Numbered from the stretch's first letter, positions 12,190 through 22,771 are shown. The stretch is 60,000 bases of DNA from Symsagittifera roscoffensis (GCF_963678635.1 NC_087068.1:19643789-19703788); one strand, 5' to 3'. Made by a program: numbers and translations. The notes: a model not told the origin generated them from the letters alone.

Positions 12190-12530
12190 GACCATTCTGA
12201 ACGGCGTTTAAGGACGCTTCCGGATTGGCGTATGAGGAACTTTTCAAAATGCCGAATACGGACAGTTCCGGATCGACGAAATTGGGATCCTTCTGGATTG
12301 GCGAAACTGAGACCCTTCCGGATTGGCGAAAATAAAATACTTCCGGATTGGCAAGTTTGGGAACCTTCTCGATTGGCGAAAATGAAGCACTTCCGGGGTG
12401 GCAAACTTAGGACCCTTCCGGGTTTCGAGCCTTCGTCGTCGCAAAAATAGGGCCACTCCAGATTGGCTAAAATGAGACCCTTGCGGATTGCAAAGTTATG
12501 GACCCTTCCCATTACGTTCGACAAATTGAG
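12190..12530 (-). repeat. Copy A leader: CCGGAAGGGTC-type motif array
   Basis: On the plus strand the motif GACCCTTCCGGATTGGCGAA recurs about ten times at roughly 25-35-bp steps with variants. On the element strand it reads CAATCCGGAAGGGTC, corresponding to copy B's CAATCCGGAGGGGTC array at 20005-20185. Presence in both diverged copies suggests a retained non-coding function. Confidence 0.75.
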
Positions 12531-14234
12531 GCTTCTCTGGGTACGGTCCTAGAACTCTCAATGTGTTATAATCATTTAACTGGGAAGGGTTTGTTTTGAA
12601 TTTAGACCCTTTCGTTTGCGAGCTAAGCTGCTTTTTTTGCATCTTACCTTAACTGGGAAGGGTCTATACTTTTCGCCACTTTTGCCTATTTCTAAAGTCC
12701 CTGACCCTCACTAATCTTGATAACAACGTTAAAATGCGTTGTTTAACCGTTAATACCGTTTGGTTTTCCAAAAAGTTTTCTACCGTTAATGGTCTTCCTT
12801 CAAAACCGGTTCTTTTTGTAAAAAAAAACTATGTAAAAGATTTTCTTTGGTCATTTCTTCTGAGAAAATGTTTAAATCATGTATAACCTTGTTAACTTCT
12901 GGTCGAACCTCAATAAAAATAACCGTATCGGTATAGTGGTTTTCGAGTGATAAAACCAAAACGCCGTTCGTCTAAACACATAAAAACTTGTCTTATTGAA
13001 CTAAAAAAAATTGATCCGAGCTCAAAAACACTACATTCTTCTAGTTCACTGCAGGAATCACCTGGAAAACTTTTCGACCTAAACAGTTTGCAAAAAACAC
13101 ACAATTTGGACGCCTCAGGATTAGTCAGGATTTGAACACGTTTAGTCCGATTTCTCCGGGACCAGGAAGGTTACCGGTAAATAGTTTCTAAAATCTGTCG
13201 ATTCACTAGTTTTTATTACCCGAAAAACAAGTTTTATCGAAGTAACTCAAAACTTTAGAAAAAAATTTTTTTGCTGCGTTTCGGTTTTCCAAAAATTGCG
13301 AAAAAAACCAATTTCATTTTATTTTACCGATGCCGGACTAATTTCAAAGGTTCCTCCATTTATGTTAGTCAAATTTCGATGTAACCAACAAAAACAGCGC
13401 TTTTTACCGGTTCGAAATTTTGAGATATCTGAAAAATAAGGTTTTTGTTTTGGGATCAAAATATCAATTTTTTTACCATCAAAATTTGGTCTGTTATTAG
13501 TCTATTCGGTTGAAAAACGGAATAAGATTTTTAATACAGGTAGTGTAAATTATAGTACTATCAATATTATATCCCTCCGGGTCCATTCACTAACCGATTT
13601 TAGGTGCTCAACTCAGAAAATCGCAATTTGGTTAAGGGTCACTACAGTGCAGTAACTGTCAAGCTCACCACAGATTTATATCGTACTTTCTGTACCAAAA
13701 AATATACAAAAGTATGTAAGGATACCCATCAATCGAATGTTGCTGACCCCTACTGCTGCATCTTGCACTGCTGGATCAGTCTTTTTCTTCAATCGCTCGA
13801 CACTTCCGGATTGATTGAAAGTTATAATTAATGTGCTTAAATACTCAAAAATCCCTACAGTAGAGGCACAAAATAAAAAGCTACAGGTGGATTGTAACGA
13901 TCGGGTTTGGCATCCTTGAAAATTTATAACATTAACAAAAAGCCGGAAAGTTATATCGCATCCCGTCTGGTAGAGTAGTATCGTATCTCTGCTGAATTTG
14001 TGTTTTTCACTGTTTTTGGTTATTTTGGTTATTTTTTTCTTTTTTTTGGTTTTTCCTATGTAATTTACTACTTTTTGTTTGATTTTTTGTCTATCTTTAG
14101 TTGTTTTTGGTTATATACTGCTCAAGGAATGACGAGACGGCCAATCCTCCACCATCGTGGAGCCCGGAAGGCTTTCGAATTTCGGACCAACCTTCAACCT
14201 GACATGTAGGAGCCTTTTTGTGAGCATCCGCTCG

Positions 14235-14282
14235 GAGATCATGATAATGCGAATAACAACAAAAGCGCTATAAAAATACTAA
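14235..14282 (-). promoter_or_regulatory. Copy A: region next to the 5' LTR (candidate primer binding site)
   Basis: On the minus strand the LTR end GTTACA is followed by ATTTTTATAGCGCTTTTG and TTGTTATTC, matching copy B's ATTTTTATGGCGCTCC...GTGTTATTC-type sequence at the same distance. A tRNA primer binding site is expected here, but I could not match it to a named tRNA. Confidence 0.35.
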
Positions 14283-14971
14283 TGTAACACTCTCTTGTAA
14301 TTGTTTCCTACGGAAAGTGAATCGAGTCCCTAAAACAATTGACTAGCCTCTAAAAAAGCTTCCGGTGCCTTTAAGTGTCTCTACCATAGACAAATCAATG
14401 TAGTTTTCGTAAAATTGGGTTAATAAAATCGTTACCGCCTGATTAGATGTTATCAACTTCCATTCAGGACATCCCGGAAACTTGAAAATTTGCAAAATCT
14501 AATTTTTACGGATCAACCAGAGACCCTTACAATTCCCTGACCTTTGCCGAAAAAACTCCTCTTTCGCTACCAACAAAGTTTTTCCCGTTAGCATTCGTGA
14601 TTCAAAAAATATGTCAAGTAACGATTGTATCTCTACAATCGTTACAGTTCAGAAGGTTTTTCCTTTTCGCATATCGTCTGGTCGTTTTTCACGTTATCAT
14701 CTGCCGTTTTCTATGTGAGTCGTCTTATTTCTAAAAGCGAAAATCGTCTCTCTGATTTTCGCGTTTTTCAGAAACTTCAGAGAAATCACGAGTCTATTTG
14801 AATCTTAATTTAAAAAATAATAACGTAAAACCAAAGTAGTCCTTCCTAATTCGGTTTCTCTTTCAAAAAACCTGGTTAATCAGCATAATTGACGTATCGG
14901 AGAGTCGATTTCTTGCGGACAAAATTCATATCATCGTGACAAAATTGATGGCATTCTGTTCGAATTACGCA
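14283..14971 (-). repeat. Copy A: 5' LTR
   Basis: The inner end (plus strand TGTAAC at 14283) and outer end (CGAATTACGCA ending 14971) line up with copy B's LTR ends. Internal blocks align in the reverse direction: CTAGCCTCTAAA...GTCTCTACCA, ATTCAGGACAT, and a perfect 12-bp hairpin at 14618-14645. It is about 690 bp, shorter than copy B's LTRs (about 917 bp), and strongly diverged. Confidence 0.7.
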
Positions 14972-15164
14972 TTCTGAAGGTAGTATTGTCAATGGCCTGT
15001 TCAAAAAGAGCACAGGTACGCGAGCTTTTTACATCCAAGCAAATGATTCGTGTATCTTATTGCCGCTGTGTTATAAGGAGGTTTTTCTAAACGACAAATA
15101 ATCATGATGTATCCATCCAAGACTATAATTATTGCTTCCTATTCGGACTATATAATATTGTGGT
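14972..15164. other. Spacer between copy A and H1
   Basis: No feature recognised. Confidence 0.5.
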
Positions 15165-15215
15165 ACCTGTGCATGGACCGTCGCATGACCGAAGAGCCTA
15201 TTTTAATCATGCGTT
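15165..15215 (+). repeat. Direct repeat, left copy (probable end of H1)
   Basis: Contains CCTGTGCATGGACCGTCGCA, then TGAC and GAAGAGCCTATTTTAAT. A close direct copy lies at 46393-46445, just past the other end of H1. The two sites bracket all H1-derived sequence. Confidence 0.55.
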
Positions 15216-15511
15216 TAGAGAAATCAGTTATGAATTTCTTTCAACTCACTTCATAAATAAAAAATCACTTTATAATCACTTTTCAACAAGAAATCTTGGT
15301 GCTCTAGAAAATTCTTTGTTTCGCTTTATAACTACATTTTACCAGTCAAGAAACCGAATTGTTTCCCTCATTCTGAACATTAATTCTAATTCTAATGATT
15401 TGTAAAGATGATATTCGTTTTCTTTCTATGGTAAAAAAATTTTCATTTTAGTGATCGCTCAGCTAACTTGTATATTTTCCTCATAAATTTCAGCTCCACA
15501 CTGCCAAAATT

Positions 15512-15829
15512 ATGGCCGATCAACCGCAATGCCATAATTGCAAACGCCACCTGCGCAAAAGAGGCATATGGTGCGTCATTTGCAAAGCATACATATATAT
15601 CTCATGTAGCTGGCTACAGAGCAGCAATTTTTGTTACCATGGGTTCTCCTGGATTCAATGCATCCCCGAGAACTTTGCAAAAGAGTCCAACTCCACCACT
15701 AGACCAACAAGCACAAACCCCATCACAACTCAAGAAGAAAAGTCACCGGCAACGTCCGAAACAATTGTACTGCCCAACGAAACACAATCTAATACATCGC
15801 CCCCCAGCAATCATGAGAGTCCCCTCTGA
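15512..15829 (+). pseudogene. H1: zinc-finger (PHD-like) N-terminal ORF
   Basis: An open frame of 105 codons begins MADQPQCHNCKRHLRKRG, then IWCVICKAYIYISCSW. The CxxC...WCxxCxxxxHxxC-like spacing resembles the PHD-type fingers found in ORF1 of several LINE families, although the expected His is not obvious. The rest is Ser/Thr/Pro-rich. The next frame starts after stops, so this piece is probably a fragment. Assignment to H1 rests on position and orientation only. Confidence 0.4.
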
Positions 15830-15953
15830 ACACTGAAAACTTATCGACCAAAAACTTGAATTTAAATAATCGACATAAAAAAGTGTCGTTAAATCGAGAG
15901 CGCGCTTCATAGTTCTAAGCAAGAACAAGACCAGTTTTCAATTCATAGATTTA

Positions 15954-16289
15954 ATGAACCAGCAGCTGTTGTCAATAAGAGGAGAAACACCAAATTCTAT
16001 CGTCGCATTGAAAGCAGCAATGATTTTCTCACGTCTGCAGCTCCCCAAAAATAAATCAGAAACAAACGGATCAAGATTCAAAATTCTGAGCCGCCGCATT
16101 TTTTTATGTAAGCAAGGCCTACAAGACGAACTTTTCTCAGAAACGAAAAATCTCCATTTGCGTCATCCAAAACCGAAGAAGTGCGAAGTAAGCGCGAAGC
16201 AACTCGATAAACTAATGAGTGTAGGCAAATTTTTCGCCTCCATTGGCTGCCTTCCGAGAGAAGAAAAAGAGTACAAACGAAGTCATTGA
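15954..16289 (+). pseudogene. H1: N-terminal part of the RT polyprotein
   Basis: The open frame contains LHLRHPKPKKCEVSAKQLDK, then LMSVGKFFASIG. This resembles the region upstream of RT in a LINE-like family common in cnidarians and other invertebrates, where a 'kHPk' motif and a 'GKVSAAL' motif precede the RT. I recognise the pattern but cannot name the clade. A stop follows and the frame is then broken. Confidence 0.45.
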
Positions 16290-16492
16290 AGGAAAAACAG
16301 TCCTCAGTATCCTGAAAAAAACACACCTCGAAGCCAAAACAGCGAACACTAACTATGTAACAGAAGTAAGTTAAGTAATGAACGCTAAGGCGATTCGAAA
16401 ATCAACCCTAAGAACGATCGGAAGCCATGGTCCCTCAGAGTGAGATGAGTGCGAATGGAGAAGGATATTAACTCACTTCAACTAGACATCCT

Positions 16493-17134
16493 TTGAGCTG
16501 TGCAAAAACAATTGCAAAGCTATCATATACAAAAGCAAGTAAAGCTCTTCCCCCTGAAAACTTAACGGCGTACAACTCGTGTCGTCTGAAACCTCTGAAC
16601 AAAAATTCAGGGGTAGGGCTCATTGTTATAGGCGAGGTCCTTTCACAAATAATTGGCAAAACAATCACCCAATGTTAAAAATCAGACCTTAAAAATCTCG
16701 GAAAAAGTTTCTAATTCTGCTTAGGCCAGAATTGTGGAATCCAATATACTATCCACAGCTTGAGGAACGAGTTTGAAAAAACGGAAACGGACGCCATATT
16801 ACTTATTGATGCAGAAAACCAACTCGCTCAATAGAGAACTTGCTCTTGAAAATGTAAAAATCTTTTTTCTGGCACTACAATATGCACTGGCCAACTCAAA
16901 TAAACATCTCTCAAATTTTTACCTCAATAACACCGTTTTGAGGTCTACCAAAAACAATTGCGAGGTAATCCCCTCGCTCTGGCTATTGACGGAATTGGGA
17001 TAATCCCACTGATCGAGCTCCTGCAAAAATCAAACTTCACCCAAAAATGGTACGCAGATGAGGGAAGCGCTGCAGGTAATCTTAAGAGTCTCCGCACATT
17101 ACTGGAAAACCTGGATGTGCACGGAAAGGCTTTC
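16493..17134 (+). pseudogene. H1: reverse transcriptase, left part, interrupted by copy B
   Basis: Fragments in order: AYNSCRLKPLNKNSGVGLIV, then IGEVLSQIIGKTI (RT fingers); AILLIDAENQLA (first catalytic Asp block); RGNPLALAIDGIGIIPLIEL (QGDPLAMA-type block); KWYADEGSAAGNLKSLRTLL (YADD-type box, here YADE). The sequence stops at GGCTTTC (17134), directly before the LTR of copy B, and resumes at 40631. Stops and frameshifts show that it is dead. Confidence 0.65.
17028..17134 (+). repeat. 107-bp H1 segment duplicated at both edges of copy B (left copy)
   Basis: From AATCAAACTTCACCC to GAAAGGCTTTC. The same 107 bases recur at 40631-40737 without gaps and with 2 mismatches. Copy B lies between them. 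Ordinary LTR-element target duplications are 4-6 bp. Confidence 0.8.
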
Positions 17135-17307
17135 ATTTGTGACATTCGACCAGAATGGACCAAAATGCAAATTCAGCAGATTCGAAATTTTAGCAGCGAA
17201 CCTTCCGAATCGACGGTTTTAAGCGATTAACAACGTTATTGGGACGATTAGTCAAACAGTGAAGGTCAAGATAAGCTGGTGTTTTGAAATTTTAAAAATT
17301 CGAAGTA

Positions 17308-17315
17308 TGACGTCA
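17308..17315 (+). promoter_or_regulatory. CRE-like palindrome in 5' LTR
   Basis: TGACGTCA, the canonical CREB/ATF-type octamer, is also present in the 3' LTR at 39885-39892. Promoter use is inferred from its position in the first quarter of the LTR. Confidence 0.5.
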
Positions 17316-17458
17316 TATTTCTGAGAAACGTCAGAAACGGCCATTTTTGATAGAAAACCAGAGAAAAACACAACAACGATAGTTGCGATAGCGATAACAA
17401 CGAGAATTGTGATTGAAAAACAACGACAGATTGCAGGAATAGCAGATACCGTTCCGAG

Positions 17459-17490
17459 TTGCAACTATTGTGTCGCTACAATAGTTGCAA
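17459..17490 (+). other. Conserved perfect hairpin in 5' LTR
   Basis: TTGCAACTATTGT, loop GTCGCT, ACAATAGTTGCAA: 13 perfect pairs. It is identical in the 3' LTR (40039-40070). In copy A's LTR the equivalent is GTAACGATTGTA, loop TCTC, TACAATCGTTAC (14618-14645), where both strands of the stem have changed together. Confidence 0.75.
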
Positions 17491-18062
17491 GGCCGTTGCG
17501 AACAAAGGTGAAGGGTGGAAGACAGCCTTCCGGAAGGAAGATAAGAGCCTTATTTCCCCGGATTCAGGGATCCGGAGGGGTCTCGGTACTGGAACTTTCA
17601 TTAACTTATATGAAATTTTAGCTTCCCTTTTATGTCCTGAATTGAATTTAATTAACATCTGAATTCATTCTGCTAAGATGAGAAGCTAGGAGTTGGGGGA
17701 AAGGGTTGATCCATCTTCGATGGAGATGATGATTTTTATCTACTGAACAAAAACAATAATAATTTAATAAATAGTAGTAGCCCTGATTTTAGGAGTGATC
17801 TCGTGGTCTGGGGATACTGAGACCTAGCCATGAGCTCACTATTTGTGCATGTAATTAAGTTGATTTGAGTGTTTTGACCGAAGCCGAAAGCAGTAACGTT
17901 TTTTTGTCGACCCGATGTTAGAAAGACCACCGAAAGTACTGGCTTGGTAGAGACGGTTAAAAACATGTAAAGCTCTGTTTAGACGTTAGCCAAACGTTCG
18001 TCTTAGGACTTAGTTTTATTTTCCGTTGATGTGTATCTTCCGGGCGAATGTTACATAGATGT

Positions 18063-18085
18063 TTTTATGGCGCTCCTGGGTGTTA
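18063..18085 (+). promoter_or_regulatory. Candidate primer binding site of copy B
   Basis: TGGCGCTCCTGGGTGTTA lies 10 bases after the 5' LTR. It starts with TGG, as required to pair with a tRNA CCA end, and the region is aligned in copy A. I could not match it to a specific tRNA, so this is only a positional call. Confidence 0.35.
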
Positions 18086-20004
18086 TTCTTTTTTAACATC
18101 ATGACCGACAGAACCGTTAACGAGCACTCCGCGCCGAGCGGATGCTCACATTAACGCCCTTAGTAGGCCTAAACCGCCGGAGCGGAAGGCTAGTTCGGAA
18201 CGCGGAAGCCCTCCGGATTACCGTGAATAGCTTTTTAACCTAGTTAAGACCGAAAATTCACGAACCAGGAAGGGTGGGGGGATTCGCGGTCCCGTCATTT
18301 CCTGAGTGTTCCGTGACCAAAAACACTTAAAGAAATATATAAAACCAAACAAGAAGTAGTATAGTACCCAAGAAGAACAAAAAACATAAAAAAATATAAC
18401 CGAAAAAACCAAAAACAGCAAAAAAAAAAAAGTAAAAAATCAGTAGAAATCATCCCCCCAGACAAGATGTGATCCGACCCTCCCGCTTGTTGTTGATAGA
18501 TATATTGTTGTTACAGGCATTTATATCAGTCAGGATCGTTACGATCAATTTTGTGGACCGTTTGTGAGGCTTGTACTGTAGGGTTATTTGGGCATTTAAG
18601 CACGTTAATGATAAATTGCGCTCAATCCGGAATGGTCAGCTGATTTGCGCTCAATCCGGAGGGGTCTTGGGAGAAGATTGATCCGGCAAGCAGTACAAGG
18701 AGCAAGAAGAAGGGGCTCAACGAAAACAACAATCGACAATAACAAGTTTTGAATCCCTTTTGGTACAAAAATTAAGATAAAAATCTGTGGGTGGCTCGAC
18801 AGTGTTGCACTGTAGTGACCCTTCACCGAACTGCGAATATCCGAGTTAACCACCTTAATTCGGATATTAAACAAACCCGGAGGGGTATAGTATTACTAAT
18901 ATTATTACTTATTATTAAGTGAAAAACAAAGAAAACAGACCGGTTTTTAGGGTCAAAATAGCGATATTTTGATCCCCCCACAAGCGATTTTTGAGATATC
19001 GATAATTTTTGAAACGGAAAAAAGCGCTAAATTAGTGTATTACATCGTAACAGCACTGCTATAATAGATAGAACCGGTTAAGTTTAATTCGAAAGTGGTT
19101 GGAACTATTTTGGTACCGAAAACCGAATTTTCGCGATTTTTGATAGTACTAAACACTATAAATTCAGAAAATTTTTTGAAATTTTTGAGTTAGGACAGTA
19201 AAAATAGTTGTTCGGATAACGTCCACTAGTGAATCTACAAGTTTTAAAACCCGCTACCCGGAAGCCTTCCGGGTTGCAGAGAAATCGAACTTAACGTGTT
19301 TGATTTGGTGGATTCATCAATCCGGAGTGGTACAGGTAGCATAGTTTTTCGCAATTTTTTTCAACTAAAGCGTTTTAGATCGGGTCTTTTGCATTGAACT
19401 AGAAGAGTATAGGCCTTCTGAGCTCGGATCAATAATTTTTAGGTCGAAAAGAACAGAATTGCGGAAAAAGTTAGGCGGAACCTATAAGAGAGAAATTTTT
19501 TGACTTTAGAAAAAAGACGTTTTGGTTAATAACTTTGGAACTACTGGACAGATCCAGTCAATCTTAGTACCAATAGATCCGAAATTGGCTGAGCTTACTG
19601 ATAGGGATAAAAGTTTTTCGAAAAAGCAAACGTGAAAAGTTTTTGAGATTGTTTTTAGCAAATTCACCAATTTGGGAGGGTAGACCCTTCACGTTTTATA
19701 AATTTTTTTGGAAAACCCTTACACCCCTACCAAAAGGTAATAGCGGTTGAATAAAGTAACTTTAGGCTGTTCTAGACGAAAAGGGAAGGCTAAAGGCACA
19801 AGAAAACCTTAATAGAGCCGAAGTTAGGCTAGCGATAAGACCCTTCACCGTTAGCGTGAATTGTCAAATAAGGGGCTAAACTTCAGCCCGCAAGGGTCTG
19901 AGAAAGGATCACATACCCTTCCTAGTTAATTTAAAAAGCATAATAGCATCGAAGAACGTATCCGGAGGGGTATAGGTTGAAAGAAGGAAATCTCCGAAAA
20001 GCTA

Positions 20005-20185
20005 ATTCGGAGGGGTCCCAATCCGGAAGGGTCTTGTTTTCACAAAACCGGAGGGGTCCCAATCCGGAGGGGTCTTATATTTACTATTTCAGAGGGGTCC
20101 CAATCCGGAGGGGTCTTATATTTGCTAACTCATAGGGGTCCCAATCTGGAGGGGTCTCAATTTTGCCAATCCGGAGGGGTAGTAT
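20005..20185 (+). repeat. CCGGAGGGGTC motif array, first copy
   Basis: About nine copies of TCCGGAGGGGTC(C/T) occur in 180 bp, arranged as pairs: the two sites of a pair are about 14 bp apart and pairs repeat about every 41 bp. Variants include TTCGGAGGGG, CATAGGGGTC and TCTGGAGGGG. Isolated copies occur upstream at about 18638, 18657, 18870, 19322 and 19969, and one in each LTR. Confidence 0.85.
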
Positions 20186-20477
20186 TTTATTAAAAGACTT
20201 AGGTAAACAGAAGAAAAGACTACAGTGAGAGGTATTATGTTATTAGCAGACAGGCTAGGAATCAGTGACTGCACTGGTAACTTGCCTTCAGTAAAAACCA
20301 GACCAAAACAAAACAGGTCCGAACTCGGATATTCGCTACACTAAGTCTAAACTAAAAAGAGCGTAATTATTTGGTGTGGATTGAAACCCAATACGTTTTT
20401 GTGAAAAGTGACTGCCCTGAGGATTTTAGTAGGTCTAGCTCGGGCAGTCCGAAGGCAGATAGGTAACACAGTACTCG

Positions 20478-20546
20478 GTGGGTGCAATAGACGCCCACTT
20501 GAGAAAATTACTGCCTTCAAAGTTTTTCTGTTTGGTGCAGCACCAA
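20478..20546 (+). other. Conserved potentially structured block near gag, first copy
   Basis: GTGGG...CCCAC (20478-20498, loop TGCAATAGACG) is followed by the inverted repeat TTGGTGC-A-GCACCAA (20532-20546). Copy A keeps GTGGGTGCAATAGAAGCCCAC at the matching place (about 11605-11630, minus strand). Position between leader and gag is where packaging or dimerisation signals usually lie, but that role is inferred. Confidence 0.5.
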
Positions 20547-20960
20547 GCAGGGAAAGCTTTTTCTTTAAAATATAAGTTCGACTATTGTACTGCGACCGAC
20601 TATAAGTACAATACAAATACTTTTTTTTATAGAGATATTCTTATTCTGTCATTATATATATTTTTTTGTTTTTGATTTTAAATCAACATAATTTGTGCTT
20701 GATTGGGTAGTGAGTACACTATCTTTTAAATTGACTGATAACATCATATTGTGCTAGTTCTCAAATCTTACGAACGATAATTGGTTAGTGTGAATATATT
20801 ATATACAAACTGTACTCTGATAACATACAGGGATTCGTGGTCACTATTTAATAGAATCTTGTGAAATTTATTGTGTTGTGTCATTATTATTGATAGTCAA
20901 ACAATAAGGTCACTAGCAATCGAATTGAGCGTATAGGCATTAAGAAGTGACAGATTGAGA

Positions 20961-21182
20961 ATGAGTCTAGACACATCAAGGATACCTAAACGAGGTAATA
21001 GCTCTAGGAAATTCATACCTAAAAAGCAAAGAAGAACAATGACCGACCCTTTTGTGGATCGGATCAAACGAGCCCGGACCGACAAAGGGGAGACGGTTTC
21101 AGGCAGAATGGTTGAAACGAGGAGTCAGAAGACCTCAGAAGAGAGAAAAGAAATGTTAGAAGTGGAGGTCAATACAGTGGAG
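20961..21182 (+). pseudogene. Truncated duplicate of the gag start
   Basis: ATG 20961 opens the same N-terminal gag sequence as 22772 (MSLDTSRIPKRGNSS...). After the VEVNT codons it passes into the second duplication unit and then a stop (21314). It is a by-product of the 1811-bp duplication. Confidence 0.8.
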
Positions 21183-21815
21183 GTTTTAGATCGGGTCTTT
21201 TGCATTGAACTAGAAGAGTATAGGCCTTCTGAGCTCGGATCAATAATTTTTAGGTCGAAAAGAACAGAATTGCGGAAAAAGTTAGGCGGAACCTATAAGA
21301 GAGAAATTTTTTGACTTTAGAAAAAAGACGTTTTGGTTAATAACTTTGGAACTACTGGACAGATCCAGTCAATCTTAGTACCAATAGATCCGAAATTGGC
21401 TGAGCTTACTGATAGGGATAAAAGTTTTTCGAAAAAGCAAACGTGAAAAGTTTTTGAGATTGTTTTTAACAAATTCACCAATTTGGGAGGGTAGACCCTT
21501 CACGTTTTATAAATTTTTTTGGAAAACCCTTACACCCCTACCAAAAGGTAATAGCGGTTGAATAAAGTAACTTTAGGCTGTTCTAGACGAAAAGGGAAGG
21601 CTAAAGGCACAAGAAAACCTTAATAGAGCCGAAGTTAGGCTAGCGATAAGACCCTTCACCGTTAGCGTGAATTGTCAAATAAGGGGCTAAACTTCAGCCC
21701 GCAAGGGTCTGAGAAAGGATCACATACCCTTCCTAGTTAATTTAAAAAGCATAATAGCATCGAAGAACGTATCCGGAGGGGTATAGGTTGAAAGAAGGAA
21801 ATCTCCGAAAAGCTA

Positions 21816-21996
21816 ATTCGGAGGGGTCCCAATCCGGAAGGGTCTTGTTTTCACAAAACCGGAGGGGTCCCAATCCGGAGGGGTCTTATATTTACTATTT
21901 CAGAGGGGTCCCAATCCGGAGGGGTCTTATATTTGCTAACTCATAGGGGTCCCAATCCGGAGGGGTCTCAATTTTGCCAATCCGGAGGGGTAGTAT
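21816..21996 (+). repeat. CCGGAGGGGTC motif array, second copy
   Basis: Copy of the 20005-20185 array inside the second unit of the 1811-bp duplication, with one base different (TCCGGAGG in place of TCTGGAGG). Confidence 0.85.
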
Positions 21997-22771
21997 TTTA
22001 TTAAAAGACTTAGGTAAACAGAAGAAAAGACTACAGTGAGAGGTATTATGTTATTAGCAGACAGGCTAGGAATCAGTGACTGCACTGGTAACTTGCCTTC
22101 AGTAAAAACCAGACCAAAACAAAACAGGTCCGAACTCGGATATTCGCTACACTAAGTCTAAACTAAAAAGAGCGTAATTATTTGGTGTGGATTGAAACCC
22201 AATACGTTTTTGTGAAAAGTGACTGCCCTGAGGATTTTAGTAGGTCTAGCTCGGGCAGTCCGAAGGCAGATAGGTAACACAGTACTCGGTGGGTGCAATA
22301 GACGCCCACTTGAGAAAATTACTGCCTTCAAAGTTTTTCTGTTTGGTGCAGCACCAAGCAGGGAAAGCTTTTTCTTTAAAATATAAGTTCGACTATTGTA
22401 CTGCGACCGACTAAAAGTACAATACAAATACTTTTTTTTATAGAGATATTCTTATTCTGTCATTATATATATTTTTTTGTTTTTGATTTTAAATCAACAT
22501 AATTTGTGCTTGATTGGGTAGTGAGTACACTATCTTTTAAATTGACTGATAACATCATATTGTGCTAGTTCTCAAATCTTACGAACGATAATTGGTTAGT
22601 GTGAATATATTATATACAAACTGTACTCTGATAACATACAGGGATTCGTGGTCACTATTTAATAGAATCTTGTGAAATTTATTGTGTTGTGTCATTATTA
22701 TTGATAGTCAAACAATAAGGTCACTAGCAATCGAATTGAGCGTATAGGCATTAAGAAGTGACAGATTGAGA

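Larger units (their letters stand above)
11246..14282 (-). other. Copy A: 5' leader between LTR and gag
   Basis: About 3 kb separates the LTR from the gag start. Blocks recognisable in copy B's leader occur in the same order: the region next to the PBS (14220-14282, ending CCGAGCGGATGCTCAC), a Y-rich block at about 13990-14140, a block at about 13600-13830, a GAGCTCGGATCAAT block near 13013, repeat arrays at 11935-12530, and a GGTGGGTGCAATAGA...GCCCAC block near 11605-11630. No credible long ORF spans it. Confidence 0.65.
1990..14971 (-). mobile_element. Copy A: degraded giant Ty3/gypsy-type LTR retrotransposon, 3' truncated
   Basis: Reading the minus strand from 14971 to about 1990 gives, in order: 5' LTR, long leader with repeat arrays, gag with a decayed CCHC knuckle, protease, RT, RNase H, integrase, acidic linker, macro-domain remnant, coiled-coil region and SGNH hydrolase. 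The order matches copy B (17138-40631) throughout, and frames can be aligned to it piece by piece. Stops and frameshifts are very frequent, so this is an old copy. No 3' LTR or counterpart of copy B's last ORF was found. Its 5' end faces the 5' end of copy B, so the two copies are head-to-head. Confidence 0.85.
17138..18055 (+). repeat. Copy B: 5' LTR
   Basis: 918 bp, beginning TGTGACATTCG and ending CGAATGTTACA; the ends are near-perfect inverted repeats. The direct copy is at 39716-40631. Visible sites: a palindromic CRE-like TGACGTCA (17308-17315), a 13-bp perfect hairpin (17459-17490), a TCCGGAGGGGTCTC motif near 17570, a TATA-like TTATATGAAAT near 17606, and AATAAA at 17766-17771. Confidence 0.9.
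18056..22771 (+). other. Copy B: long 5' leader between LTR and gag
   Basis: This 4.7-kb leader would be about 2.9 kb without the 1811-bp tandem duplication. It begins with the PBS-candidate region and continues with blocks also found in copy A. It carries scattered and clustered CCGGAGGGGT motifs and a potentially structured stretch 300-500 bp before gag. Small open frames within it do not look like proteins; their similarity to frames in copy A reflects nucleotide conservation. Confidence 0.75.

Noticed and set aside
17252-17464. Small hydrophobic frame in the 5' LTR (repeated in the 3' LTR)
   Set aside because: It coincides with LTR repeat sequence and is altered by an indel in the other LTR; no evidence of coding.
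18218-18421. Phe/Tyr-rich frame resembling a membrane protein
   Set aside because: It is an antisense translation of an A-rich tract in the leader; the copy A counterpart is equally low-complexity.
20347-20616. 89-codon minus-strand frame in the leader, with relatives at 22158-22427 and in copy A
   Set aside because: The similarity follows nucleotide conservation of a leader block; the strand is antisense to the element and the frames contain stops in copy A.
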